Part shown: piece after piece, positions 21,978 through 31,639 of the stretch
How positions within the stretch are numbered: the stretch's first letter is position 1
Layout of the letters: every line of letters starts with the position of its first letter
From: Margaritispora aquatica
Lineage: Eukaryota; Ascomycota; Leotiomycetes; Helotiales; Discinellaceae
Direction: 5' to 3'
Assembly: GCA_007644065.1 (NCBI GenBank)
Contig: VJWN01000008.1
Coordinates: forward strand, 1,490,411 to 1,554,410
Length of the DNA stretch: 64,000 nt
Translations under genes and position numbers: made by a program
Notes under the pieces: generated by a model
What the model saw: only the letters and a program-made list of their open reading frames with translations
Database searches by the model: none
Told to the model about the DNA's origin: nothing

Positions 21978-24011
21978 ATGGACACGCATCACCGGAATTC
22001 GCGCCTAGACATGTCCCTTGACGTCGACGTCGAGCACTCGGAGAAAGTAGTACAGAGCATCGAGAGGCCGGTCTCGCAATCGCTCATCGCGCGTACGCGC
22101 GTGGGATTGAGCATTAAGAGGGGCATTGGGAGCGTAAAAGAGAGGATTAGTGGGCTGAAGAGGAGGGAGAGTAAGAGGAGGTCATGGGCTCATGAGGAGA
22201 GTGGGAGGGAGATGGGAAGGGGGAGGAGGTTTGATGAGGAGAAGGGCAGGATGGTGCTTGTGAAGGTAGGGAGGAGGACGGAGAGACTTGTGGAGAAGAG
22301 TGCGGATGGGGATTTGAGTGCGAGTGCGGATGTAGATGCAGATGGGGATGGTAGGAGTGAGAGTAGTGTGGATGTGGATGTGGATGAGCGGCGAGCAAGC
22401 GAAGAAGCAGAAGTCGAAATTGAGACGAGTCGCGTCACGAGATCAGAATCAGACGTAGACTCCGACTCCGACTCAGATCACGACCTAGAGCAAAGAGGTC
22501 GGCCCACCACCGCACGTGGCAGGAGGAAGGATGATGGCATGGGCTTGTGGATTGGATTGGAAACGGACGACAGTAACCTTACAGCCGACAGCGACCGCCG
22601 GAGCTGGTGGGACCAAGAGATCGATGAGTATTCCGGGAGCGAGGTTGAGGCCTTTGAGTTCCCGTGGTCGTCGACGCCGACGAGGGTGTCTGGTGGATAC
22701 TTTGGTGGTCGTGATGCAGCGGAAGGGAGGGATGACAGGATCGAATTTGGCATGGGGGAAAGCTTCAGTGGGTTTGACGTCGTTGAGGATGCGGTGCAGA
22801 GCAGAAGCATAGTAGGTGAGATTCGAGGTGAGGACGAGGATGGAGATGAGGATCGCAAAAAGGATGGGGCGAGTGTGTATGAGAATGTGCACGAGAGCGT
22901 CGAGTACTCGCTTCTTGAATCTCCAGCGCCCAGCCAGGACGAGGAAGACAACGAAGAGCGATGGAAGAAAAGCATACCAATATACGACGCCGTAGTCCAA
23001 ACAATACAGGTCCTCACGCCCACGCCCACAAATGCCCATCCCAGCCCCAATCTCCCAACCAAGCAAAACGCACGCACCAAACCCGCACATGAGAACAGGA
23101 ACTCTTACAACGACCCAAATGAGAGTGCTATGCGACCAGCAACACCGCCCTCAGAAACAGGAACCCAGATTCACCACAAGCTCGAGAGTTTCCCAGCCGT
23201 CGCCTTCCAGAGCACAGTATGGACCGAGCCGTTAGATGGCAGCTCAGACGTCGGGTTCGACCAGAATGTAAGGCCGCGTGTGTTGCCGTACACGAAAGAG
23301 CTTGATCGCATGCGCGTTGCCAAGTTCCCGCGAGAGGTAGGGCGGTTCTTGGGGACGATGTCGAGGGTGTATGGACATTTGTCGCCCTCGCATCAGCATC
23401 AGCATCCACATGCAGGTAGAAAGGGGAAAATAGGGGTTGATAGGGTAGAGCTGGCCCAATTCGCGACCGTGCTGTCGGTTTCGATGCTCCTGCCCAACAT
23501 AGCAGAATGTGAGCTTAGTCGACGGATCGTGCAGGAGTTATTGGGCTTGGACTTCGAGACGCCGGCGTGTCATCGCGATAAAGACGTGTGGCGGGAGTTG
23601 AGCGTCAGGTGCGCGACGCTACTAGGCGAGGTGGACAGTTGGATGGTGGTGCTGGAGAGGGTCAGAGTGCACCTGTTCGGCATGGCTGTGAACGTGGGTG
23701 GCAAATGGTGGGAAGAGGGAGACGTGGACAGGATCGACAAGCACAGGCGGTTAGCGCGGCGAGTTGGCGACGAGGTCCTGAGAATGGGCGCGCTTGTTGA
23801 GGTGCGGTTTGGGGAGTCTGGGAGGGGGTTAAGAGGAGGTGAAGATGTGAGGGATTCAGTCGAGAAGGAAAAAGAGCTCTGTGCGAAATGTAGGGCTGAG
23901 AGGGACGGTGCTGGTGCTGGGGGAGAAGAGGAGAAGGACGAGAGGTTTACGGATGAGGCGTTAAGGTTGGTTCTGAAAGCGCTGCGGAAGGATGAGGGAG
24001 ATGCTGTATGA
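21978..24011 (+). CDS. Large acidic hypothetical protein, 677 aa
   Basis: Single-exon frame from the ATG in GGAGACATGGAC. The first ~330 residues are low-complexity and very charged: Arg/Lys-rich at about 35-85, then alternating Asp/Ser/Val/Glu runs. The reverse strand therefore also stays open, which explains the long shadow frames there. A middle Pro/Asn/His linker follows. The last ~260 residues look folded, with MRVAKFPREVGRFLGTMS, then ELAQFATVLSVSMLLPNIAE, DSWMVVLERVRVHLFGMAV and a Cys pair (CAKC) near the end. I recognise no family. A cytosolic or nuclear regulator or scaffold is possible. It lies just upstream of the NLR gene, on the same strand but 0.9 kb away. Confidence 0.7.
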   Translation: MDTHHRNSRLDMSLDVDVEHSEKVVQSIERPVSQSLIARTRVGLSIKRGIGSVKERISGLKRRESKRRSWAHEESGREMGRGRRFDEEKGRMVLVKVGRRTERLVEKSADGDLSASADVDADGDGRSESSVDVDVDERRASEEAEVEIETSRVTRSESDVDSDSDSDHDLEQRGRPTTARGRRKDDGMGLWIGLETDDSNLTADSDRRSWWDQEIDEYSGSEVEAFEFPWSSTPTRVSGGYFGGRDAAEGRDDRIEFGMGESFSGFDVVEDAVQSRSIVGEIRGEDEDGDEDRKKDGASVYENVHESVEYSLLESPAPSQDEEDNEERWKKSIPIYDAVVQTIQVLTPTPTNAHPSPNLPTKQNARTKPAHENRNSYNDPNESAMRPATPPSETGTQIHHKLESFPAVAFQSTVWTEPLDGSSDVGFDQNVRPRVLPYTKELDRMRVAKFPREVGRFLGTMSRVYGHLSPSHQHQHPHAGRKGKIGVDRVELAQFATVLSVSMLLPNIAECELSRRIVQELLGLDFETPACHRDKDVWRELSVRCATLLGEVDSWMVVLERVRVHLFGMAVNVGGKWWEEGDVDRIDKHRRLARRVGDEVLRMGALVEVRFGESGRGLRGGEDVRDSVEKEKELCAKCRAERDGAGAGGEEEKDERFTDEALRLVLKALRKDEGDAV

Positions 24012-24886
24012 GTAGAGATTGTTTGATTATTAATGAGCTTCCATATCTAGGGATCATGGTGATCATGGGGATTACGATTATATGATATTAGAATTTGAGT
24101 ACGAGTTTAGTCCAGACACTTCATTCCTCTCACTCACCTCGCGAGTGATGTACAATCTAAAAGCATCCGCTCTCGCTCCGTCAGGAGCCAGTCTTGCCAC
24201 TATTCACTAATAACGCAGAATCGTCTTTCGTCGTACTCAATCTACTATCAATGTAGGCATTTAGTCTCTGCCACTTTGACGTTTGAGTATTGAATAGGCC
24301 CTTGATGCGAGGTCATACATTCTGAATTCTAGGTATTCCATGTTATGTTGCTTAGCCATTTGTTAAAAAAAACACAGTGCTCTCCATCGCCGTGCTTGTA
24401 AGATCTTACTTTTTCTCTTTCTTCTTTGCTTTACATTTACATACAGTCGCTTGCAGAATCCACCACTTCTTCCCGCGTACTCCACTCCACATCTTCTTAA
24501 GTGCACGGTCGTCGAGGGGTCCTAGCTTGGCATATGCCCCGCCCCCGCCTGCGCTTCCTTCCCACCATCGTCCTCAGCCCACTCGGTAACTAATGTACTG
24601 TAGAGGAGCCCAAGTTCGACTGTGCTAAGCTATGCGTGATGCGATATATACTATGATCATTTGTAGCTGGCGAAGTCGTTGGGACTCAAAACTGCCTTGG
24701 CTTGCACAGCCGCATTAGTGATGTTACTGCCTTTGCCCTGCCACGTCTGCCCGTTTTGCTACCTTTTCAGCCCTACTGCTTTTGCATTACTTCTCCTATC
24801 AATACCTTTACTCAAGACTTTGGAACTCTTGTGACGGTGTCTCACTCTCTGTGACCACTACTGCACCAACCCATAGTGGAACTCTC
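24012..24886. other. Intergenic upstream of the NLR gene
   Basis: No gene seen. It contains a short poly-A run near 24363 and C/T-rich sequence, as in a fungal promoter. Confidence 0.5.
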
Positions 24887-27800
24887 ATGGCGGAGGCTCT
24901 CGCCGTAATTGGCATCGTTGCCAGCATCATCCAGCTCGTCGATTTCAGCTCGAAAGTCTTGCATCGTCTCGAAGAGTTTCAGACTAGCCTTGGAGAGATT
25001 CCTGTGTCGCTCCGGCATATTAAGGCAGAGCTACCAGTGTTGCAAGACACGCTTCAACAGACGAGAGCAGCCATAGACGCTGGCTTAGTTCGCGATGCAA
25101 CGAAAAAAGCTCTTCTCCCGGCAATCGAAGGCTGCACGGAGCAGATTGGATTAATTGATTCTATTCTGGCCAAACTGTTACCAACACCGACTGACTCCCG
25201 GCGGAAGAGAGGCACTAAAGCGATATCCAGTCTTTACCACGAGTCCAAAATCGAGAGCATAACGAAGATTCTTCGATGTTATGTTGGGACCCTAACATTT
25301 TACTATGCAGCTATATCATCGACATTACAGCCTTTGACAGGTAGTACACTTCGGAGAGAATGCATCGGAGTTCTATTAACCTCTAGTTTTAGATGCAAAG
25401 CTCACTAAAATCCGCCGGTGGCTATCACCGCCAGATCCATCCCGAAATTACCAAAAGGCGCTGGAACGACGCCAAGCTGGTACCGGCCTCTGGCTCCTCA
25501 AGAGTGACGCGTATACCGCGTGGAAAACAGATCCGGCATCCTTTCTCTGGCTGTATGGGATTCCAGGTTGTGGAAAAACAATCCTCAGCTCCACCATACT
25601 CCAGAATATCCGCGAGTACTGTACCGACGACGTTGGGAAGGTGGTCGCCTACTTCTACTTTGATTTCAACGATATACAAAAGCAGTCCTCGGAAGCAATG
25701 GTCCGGTCGTTAATTTCTCAGTTCTCTCAACAATGTGTTAGTATACCTACGAGCCTCGAGACATTATTTTCCTCTTGTGAGAATGGAAATCGACAGCCGT
25801 CACTAGATTCTCTTCTAGAGGCGATGCGCTCTATGATACAAGAGTTTCCACAATCATATATTGTCCTTGACGCTCTGGATGAGTGTACTCATCGAACGGA
25901 GCTGATGACTATTCTTGAGAGAGTGGCTGAGTGGAAACTGGACGAATTGCATGTCCTAGTTACGAGCCGAAAAGAACACGAGATCGAACGTTCCCTAGAG
26001 AGCATTGTAACTGTGCAAAATGCCATCTGCCTTCAAAGCGATGTGGTTGATCGGGATATATCCACCTACATTCGCCAAAGACTATGCGATGACAAAAACT
26101 TAAGTAAATGGGAGAGAGACTCCCAAACTCGGCATGAAATCGAGACGGCTCTAATGAATGGCGCCCACGGGATGTATGTATACCTCGGATTAGTTTTTAA
26201 GTCTGATATTAATATTACAAACAGGTTTCGATGGGCTGTGTGTCAAATGGACACTTTGGGGAAATGTCGTAATCGATCAGCGTTGCGAAAATCACTTGCT
26301 ACTCTACCGCCAACGCTTGACGAGACATACGATCGGATTCTTTGTGCTATCGACAAGGAAGACTCCAAATATGCTGATCGAATCTTGCGATGGCTTGCGT
26401 TTGCTGCTAGGCCACTTTTACTCGAAGAGGTCGCTGAAGTGATTGCTATTGATGTTGAGCGCAGCCCTACGTTTGACCGCGAAGAAGTGCTTGAAGATCC
26501 CTCAGAGGTATTAAGTATATGCTCTAGCCTTGTTACTGTTACTATTACCAGGAATGAAAAAGATTCGTCAACCACAAAAGTCGTTGCTTTGGCTCATTAC
26601 TCTGTGAAGGAGTATCTTACCTCGGAGCGGATTCTTCATAGCAGAGTAGCTCGATATAGTATGCAAGATGTTGCTTGCCATGAATTTATTGCAAAGGGCT
26701 GCATCGGCTATTTGCTCCAGTTTCAAACATTGGATTCTGTCTCTAACGAGAAGATCCAAGAGTCAAAACTTGCTCTGTATACAGCGAAATTCTGGATCAC
26801 GCATACAAAAGCGGTAGCACCAGAGACGGAAGCTTTGAATCTCCTAATTATGGAGCTCTTTTCGACTGTGAATAGTAAGACCTATCAAAATTGGACTCGG
26901 TTATACAATCCAGATTCCCCTCAGGAAGGTCCAAATTTTGAAAGAATATTGTCAAAAGTTCCAGCTCCACTATACTATGCGTCGTTAAGTGGCCTAGTTA
27001 ATATTGTGGCCTTGTTAATCTTCGAGAATAGCGCCGAGATTAACGCGCAAGGAGGCGAGATATATGGTAACGCGCTCCAAGCGGCATGTATTTATGGCCA
27101 CGACAAGACGGTCGAGCTCCTACTTGCCCACGGCGCCGATGTCAACGCGCAAGGAGGCGAGATATATGGTAACGCGCTCCAGGCGGCATCCGCTCGAGGC
27201 CACGACAAGACGGTCGAGCTCCTACTCGCCCACGGCGCCGATGCCAACGCGCAAGGAGACAGCTATTTTCGTAACCCGCTCCAGGCGGCATCCGCTCGAG
27301 GTCATGACAAAATAGTTAAGCTCCTGCTCGACCACGGCGCTGATATCAACGCGCAAGGAGGCCGGTTTAGCAACGCGCTCCAAGCGGCATCCGTTCAAGA
27401 CCACGACAAGACGGTCGAGCTCCTACTCGCCCACGGCGCTGATATCAACGCGCAAGGAGGCGGGAGATATGGTACCGCGCTCCAGACGGTATCCGCTTTA
27501 GGCCACGACAAGATGGTTAAGCTCCTGCTCGACCACGGCGCCGATATTAACGCGCAAGGAGGCAAGTTATATGGTAACGCGCTCCAGGCGGCATCCGCTC
27601 GAGGCCACGACAAGACGGTCGAGCTTCTACTCGCCCACGGCGCCGATGTCAACGCTCAAGGCGGCCTGTTTGGCAACGCGCTCCAGGCGGCATCCGCTCA
27701 AGGCCACGACAAGACGGTCGAGCTCCTACTCGTCCACGGCACCGATATCAACGCTCAACGCGGCCTGTTTGGCAACGCGCTCCAGGCGGCATCCGCTCAA

Positions 27801-27896
27801 GGCCACGATAAGACGGTCGAGCTCCTACTCGACCACGGCGCCAGTTCCAAATCTTGTTTGCCTTCAAATCCCATTTTGCTTTCAAATACTTGTTAA
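24887..27896 (+). CDS. NLR-like receptor: SesA/NACHT_N + NACHT NTPase + ankyrin repeats, 968 aa
   Basis: Exons 24887-25340, 25393-26173 and 26225-27896. Intron 1 (52 nt) moves the frame and explains the apparent frameshift. Intron 2 (51 nt, GTATGT...CAG) is a multiple of three without a stop, so it is easy to miss; removing it restores GMFRWAVCQMDTLGKC, normal for the family. Residues 1-150 are a helical N-terminal domain (MAEALAVIGIVASIIQLVDF) typical of fungal STAND proteins. Walker A is GIPGCGKT (about 207-214) and Walker B is IVLDALDEC (about 308-316). A winged-helix-like region follows, with LAHYSVKEYL. One divergent ankyrin unit near residue 659 precedes eight tight repeats from residue 694 to the end. 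Such proteins sense ligands, oligomerise and can trigger incompatibility or cell death; that role here is inferred. The rvt gene lies downstream. Confidence 0.88.
27069..27850 (+). repeat. Tandem ankyrin-coding repeats, 8 units of 99/102 bp, near-identical DNA
   Basis: Units begin at 27069, 27171, 27273, 27372, 27474, 27576, 27675 and 27774. Consensus protein is NALQAASARGHDKTVELLL then HGADINAQGG. The 71 bases starting at the CGCGCTCCAGG of unit 2 and of unit 6 differ at one place. Units 7 and 8 are also almost the same. ELLLAHGAD and KLLLDHGAD forms alternate over units 2-6, so a two-unit block seems to have been copied. The array is clearly GC-richer than the rest of the gene. The even unit lengths keep other frames open too. 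Confidence 0.9.
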
Positions 27897-28584
27897 GAAG
27901 TCACCTTCAGACCTTGAGGCTCGGCAGCCAAAGGCTGTACAGAAAAGTCAGGGAGAGGTACTGAGTAATTACGCGATAGAGGAGTCCACGCCAAAAGGGC
28001 CGGACTTCGGGAGACTAAGGGCTTTAGCGAGTATAGGGACTTCAGAGAATTTTTTTAAGGATCCAAGGGATCTAGGAGAACGAAAGTTCTATATAACGAA
28101 ATAGGTTTCCTTAGATAGAAGCTTTGTACTCTCGGTAGGATTTTGGACAGCAGCTTCTTTTTAACTTCTTTACGGACTTTTTGGTTCTCTTTTTTTCGAT
28201 TCTTGTACAATAGCTTTGGACTTGATAGGAATACAAGATCTTCTCGACCAAACTTCGTCAAGGACTCCCTTCGAGTATTCTACTTCTTGCCTTCGTTCTA
28301 CCTTCGTTTACCGAAAGCCGTATTTTCTATTATATTCTCCTTTGTCTTACCTGCCCGTTACACTATACTTAAGAAACCAGTTCGGCTCGGAATAGTGATA
28401 CTGGTTGGTTTGAGGACGGTCGTGTTCAAAAGAAGTTCAGAAAGTAGCCTTTAAAATTATCATTTATGCTATTTGGCAGCATTCCAAGTGTCACAGCTGG
28501 AACCACTCTGGCTATGAAAACCTCTCTATCCTACACCCCTTAAGCGTGATACCCACATCCTAATCCATCCCTCAAGCGCAGTTC
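27897..28584. other. AT-rich tract between NLR and rvt; possible mobile-element remnant
   Basis: The tract has a TATA-like TCTATATAACG at about 28089 and ends, near 28363, in CCTGCCCGTTACA, which resembles the edge of a fungal LTR. I could not find matching ends or a credible target duplication, so this stays a weak suggestion. Confidence 0.3.
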
Positions 28585-31215
28585 TCAACCCTGCCACTTG
28601 AACCTCGATTCGCGAAACATGCTAACCAACCCAGTTGGTAGCAAGCCCTTCTCAACCACATTCAAGCTACCAAAACGCGCGGTCATATCCGAAGCATACA
28701 GCTCAACGATCCACTGCTGGTAGGTGCTCGAAAAACCAGCCGTAGACCTACCCGTTCTACCACGTCCGCCTCCTCGTCCACCGGTAAAACCACCACGACC
28801 GCGTGCTCTGAGCGCACCACCACGACCAAACCCGCCCGCAGCATCAGTAGTAACGGATAGTCTCGTCTCGTGTGGCTCTCTCAACAGAGCGGTATATGCA
28901 CTATACAGGTTCCCTGAGGTCTGGAGACGATACCGCGTAAACTCCTCGAAGGACATGAACGCTTCGGACGAAACCTCTTTGAGCAAAGCCTGCTTACGGT
29001 AGGTGGCCGGATCATTCTCGAATCGTGTCTTAGCAATCTCATATTGCTCCTCCTCCTGCCGGAAGAATTCATCCATGTGACTATCAGGACTCTTGGTAAT
29101 GGTGTCACGAATCAGATAGAGGTTGACGAAAGGGCTCTTGAGATCCAGACCACCAAAGCTGGAGGGCCAGAAGAGATAGCCCTCGGGTATTTCGTCGACG
29201 CCAAAGCGCTCCGTGATCATGCTCTTCAAGGTCGAGGTTACGCTACCGCCGGTGGAAGAGAATATATTAGCTTGAATGCGGGCGAAGGTTTCGAGAAGCA
29301 TGTCGACGTGCGCAAGACCGTAACAGTTGGCGGCTTTGCCGAAATTGGTGGTAAAGAAGCGAACGCCGTAGATGTTCCAGCATTGGATCCAATCGAGGAC
29401 AGATTTGCAGTTTCCAAGCTGGCGACGGAGCTCAGCAATGTGTAAGTCAACCTTCTTCTGATCGATCACGAATCGACCGTTCGATTCGAGCTTCATGAAT
29501 CCCCATTTCACGTCACCCTTGGGCAAACCAATCGGCGTCGCAACCTGCTGGTTTCGCGTGTGATCGATTTTGATACTTCCAGTCTTCTCTTCGCTGAAAT
29601 CGAGGCCCATAAGCTCGGCGAATTGGGTCATCATAGCCCAGCCCTGAACACACTGCTTGTCTGATCCCCAGAACCAGATATCATCGTGAAGACGATACAG
29701 CGTCAAACCTTTGGTTGATGAGTTAAAACCAAAATCCAAGCAAAACAAAATCACCTCCGCAAGGAAGTCACTCAGAGGCCCGCTAACAGGAGTACCGCGC
29801 TTTCTAATGTTGATTGGGCCATCTTTACCATCCACCAGAAACTTGACGGGAGCTTCGATGGCGCGACGGAAAAATTCGACCCACTGTTCCGAGACGTTGA
29901 AGAATCGGAGGACTGCAAAAATGGTGCTGTGTGGAAGGCTCGGTCCAAACCATGCGAAATCCGATCGAACTACGGAAACGTCTTCACCTAATCTTGTCAA
30001 AACATTAATCTCTGTTGTCAGAGTGTGTAGCAATTTTTGAGTGATTGCCTGGCCAGTCTTCCGAGTATCGGTTTCCTGCTCATCATCATCACCGTATCCA
30101 CCTCGCTCCTCATCCAAAGAATCGGCTAGTTGCTCCAAAAAGATCTCTTCTTGGAAGTGTTTTGTCCGTAAGCCTTCCACTGAGCTTGGCGCATGATCCT
30201 TGTCGGGATAGAGGAAGTATTCTCGACGCAGACGATCGGAGGTGGGAATCTTTTCTGCTGGTGGAGCCCATACTCCTTGTGTGTCCCGAAATTCGGTGAG
30301 GATGGCTTTGAAAAATACAGCCCACTTCAGTCCGAGGTATCGAAGAAGAATCATCTGCAAGAGATCTTCGTCGGCATAAAAGCGGTAGCGACCATTCAGG
30401 TGGCGCCTCTGCTCTATCAGGGTGCCCTTTGCGCTATCCCATGACCATTTATCTAAACTGCCGATTCGCATGTTGAGAACGTCCGCCACTTCAGCCAGGA
30501 CAATTTTGTTGTTGAGAAAGTCTTTTAAGACTTGACGCTTCTCATCGGTGACCAAGTCACTCCGTAAAAGACCATTGATGACGCTCTTTAACGAATCTTC
30601 ATCAAAATGTTCCTCTTGGCTCATCAGAGTCTCAAAATCCTTCGTCTGCTCCCTCAAAGCCTTCAGTGCAGCTCTAGTGGCTTTGTTGGAGGTAAACAGT
30701 TTTTGCAAATAGGCCTGAATGGCTTCAGTATCCGTCTCCTTGGCATTGAAAACCATCTCCTCCCATGTCACACGTTGCTCGTGCATTTCAGTACGGCCGA
30801 CATTCTCGAACGTTTCCGTGTTGTCGTTTGCCGCAAGCCACTCCTTGACAAGATGGCTGTATAGCGTAGCATAATTGTACTTCAGCGAGTTGATGCCCAG
30901 CTCATTCTCCAGCTTCGCCTGCCAGTCCTTCAAAATTCCCGTTGTTACCGATGGATCATGACGTGCCTGCTGTAGAAACTGCTCGATGTTATGCAGTGGG
31001 AGGGCTGGGCTTTCCTTCAGCTTCCCGAAGAGAGTGAGACGACGAACTCCTTCCAACAAGACCCGCACCTTTTCGGCTTGATCTGTGGTTCTTGACACGG
31101 CACGCAAGATCTCGGTTTTGGCACTTTCGAACTCTTGCTGCTGGGAGGAGATTTCGTCGAGCTTGATGGCGGTGATAGAGCTAAGCGTCTGTGACAAAAT
31201 GTCCGTTGAAGCCAT
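28585..31215 (-). CDS. rvt: rvt-family cellular reverse transcriptase, 876 aa
   Basis: Single exon; start at the ATG at 31215 (MASTDILSQT). The N-terminal ~300 residues are helical with no domain I know. Polymerase motifs follow in order: motif A about 415-424 (VVRSDFAWFG, with the catalytic Asp), motif B about 469-478 (RKRGTPVSGPLSDFLAEV), motif C about 507-514 (YRLHDDIWFWG, the Asp pair), motif D (FSEEKTGSIKI) and a primer-grip-like segment (GLPKGDVKWGFMKLE). HDD replaces the usual YxDD-type centre. There is no integrase, RNase H or Gag, and no flanking repeats, so it is not a retrotransposon. This fits rvt, a single-copy family of RT-related cellular genes in fungi whose enzymes polymerise nucleotides but whose role is unclear. 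A Gly/Arg RGG-like tract at about 795-825 suggests RNA binding. Family call from memory; other RT relatives are less likely. Confidence 0.8.
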   Translation of the reverse strand: MASTDILSQTLSSITAIKLDEISSQQQEFESAKTEILRAVSRTTDQAEKVRVLLEGVRRLTLFGKLKESPALPLHNIEQFLQQARHDPSVTTGILKDWQAKLENELGINSLKYNYATLYSHLVKEWLAANDNTETFENVGRTEMHEQRVTWEEMVFNAKETDTEAIQAYLQKLFTSNKATRAALKALREQTKDFETLMSQEEHFDEDSLKSVINGLLRSDLVTDEKRQVLKDFLNNKIVLAEVADVLNMRIGSLDKWSWDSAKGTLIEQRRHLNGRYRFYADEDLLQMILLRYLGLKWAVFFKAILTEFRDTQGVWAPPAEKIPTSDRLRREYFLYPDKDHAPSSVEGLRTKHFQEEIFLEQLADSLDEERGGYGDDDEQETDTRKTGQAITQKLLHTLTTEINVLTRLGEDVSVVRSDFAWFGPSLPHSTIFAVLRFFNVSEQWVEFFRRAIEAPVKFLVDGKDGPINIRKRGTPVSGPLSDFLAEVILFCLDFGFNSSTKGLTLYRLHDDIWFWGSDKQCVQGWAMMTQFAELMGLDFSEEKTGSIKIDHTRNQQVATPIGLPKGDVKWGFMKLESNGRFVIDQKKVDLHIAELRRQLGNCKSVLDWIQCWNIYGVRFFTTNFGKAANCYGLAHVDMLLETFARIQANIFSSTGGSVTSTLKSMITERFGVDEIPEGYLFWPSSFGGLDLKSPFVNLYLIRDTITKSPDSHMDEFFRQEEEQYEIAKTRFENDPATYRKQALLKEVSSEAFMSFEEFTRYRLQTSGNLYSAYTALLREPHETRLSVTTDAAGGFGRGGALRARGRGGFTGGRGGGRGRTGRSTAGFSSTYQQWIVELYASDMTARFGSLNVVEKGLLPTGLVSMFRESRFKWQG

Positions 31216-31532
31216 ATTGCTGGTATCTCTCCACGAGAAGTGCAATAGAAATGCTAGGGGTCGGAGGGATGGATATCTTGATACGAGCACAGTAATCGAG
31301 ATGAACAAAGGCAGTGCTATCTTGACCGAGCAAGTTGAAGCAGTGCAATGTACTGATGAATTGGGTGAGGGTGAGAGTTGATGAAGAGTGGTAGAGGAAG
31401 CTGGGAGAGACAGGTATTTGTACTTCAGTGTTCGAGTATCAAGAAAGGGAGGCCCGCCATCAGTACCAACTTTGAAAGCAGTAGGTGCTAACGGTCAGAC
31501 CGATTGGGTTTACCGGTTTGAATGAGAGCGAC

Positions 31533-31539
31533 TGACTCA
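31533..31539. promoter_or_regulatory. TGACTCA, candidate CPC1/GCN4 site upstream of rvt
   Basis: An exact TGACTCA, the core recognised by the amino-acid-starvation activator GCN4/CPC1, lies 318 bp upstream of the rvt ATG. As I recall, rvt of Neurospora is induced under cross-pathway control. The motif is short and occurs elsewhere in the window, so it is only suggestive. Confidence 0.35.
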
Positions 31540-31594
31540 TAGCTCATAGTATAATGGTAGCATAGAACAAACCCAAAAGAGACAAACGAGCAAA

Positions 31595-31639
31595 AATGGG
31601 CAGAATGAGCAAAATGAGCAAAATGAGCAAAATGACAAT
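31595..31639. repeat. 9-bp tandem repeat AATGAGCAA
   Basis: AATGAGCAA at 31604, 31613 and 31622, with degenerate copies on both sides, in the rvt upstream region. Confidence 0.8.

Noticed and set aside
22147..23090. Long minus-strand frames opposite the 21978 gene (His/Pro/Ser-rich)
   Set aside because: Complement of Asp/Glu/Val-rich codons; low-complexity shadow.
24887..25713. Apparent frameshift in the NLR gene, suggesting a pseudogene
   Set aside because: A 52-nt GT-AG intron at 25341-25392 joins the frames and gives family-like sequence across the junction.
27395..27652. Minus-strand repetitive frame opposite the ankyrin array
   Set aside because: Mirror of the same repeat; no start context, no family.
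27571..28104. A 177-codon plus-strand frame with basic repeats (RSRRHPLKATTRRSSSYS) across the ankyrin array
   Set aside because: Repeat units are multiples of three, so every frame stays open. The frame with ankyrin consensus and NACHT upstream is the real one.
27936..28363. Solo LTR with TGT...ACA ends
   Set aside because: No matching 5-bp duplication and no second copy; kept only as a weak suggestion.
28585..31215. Retrotransposon carrying a reverse transcriptase
   Set aside because: No Gag, protease, RNase H, integrase or terminal repeats, and the frame is intact in a genome that appears to mutate repeats; rvt fits better.
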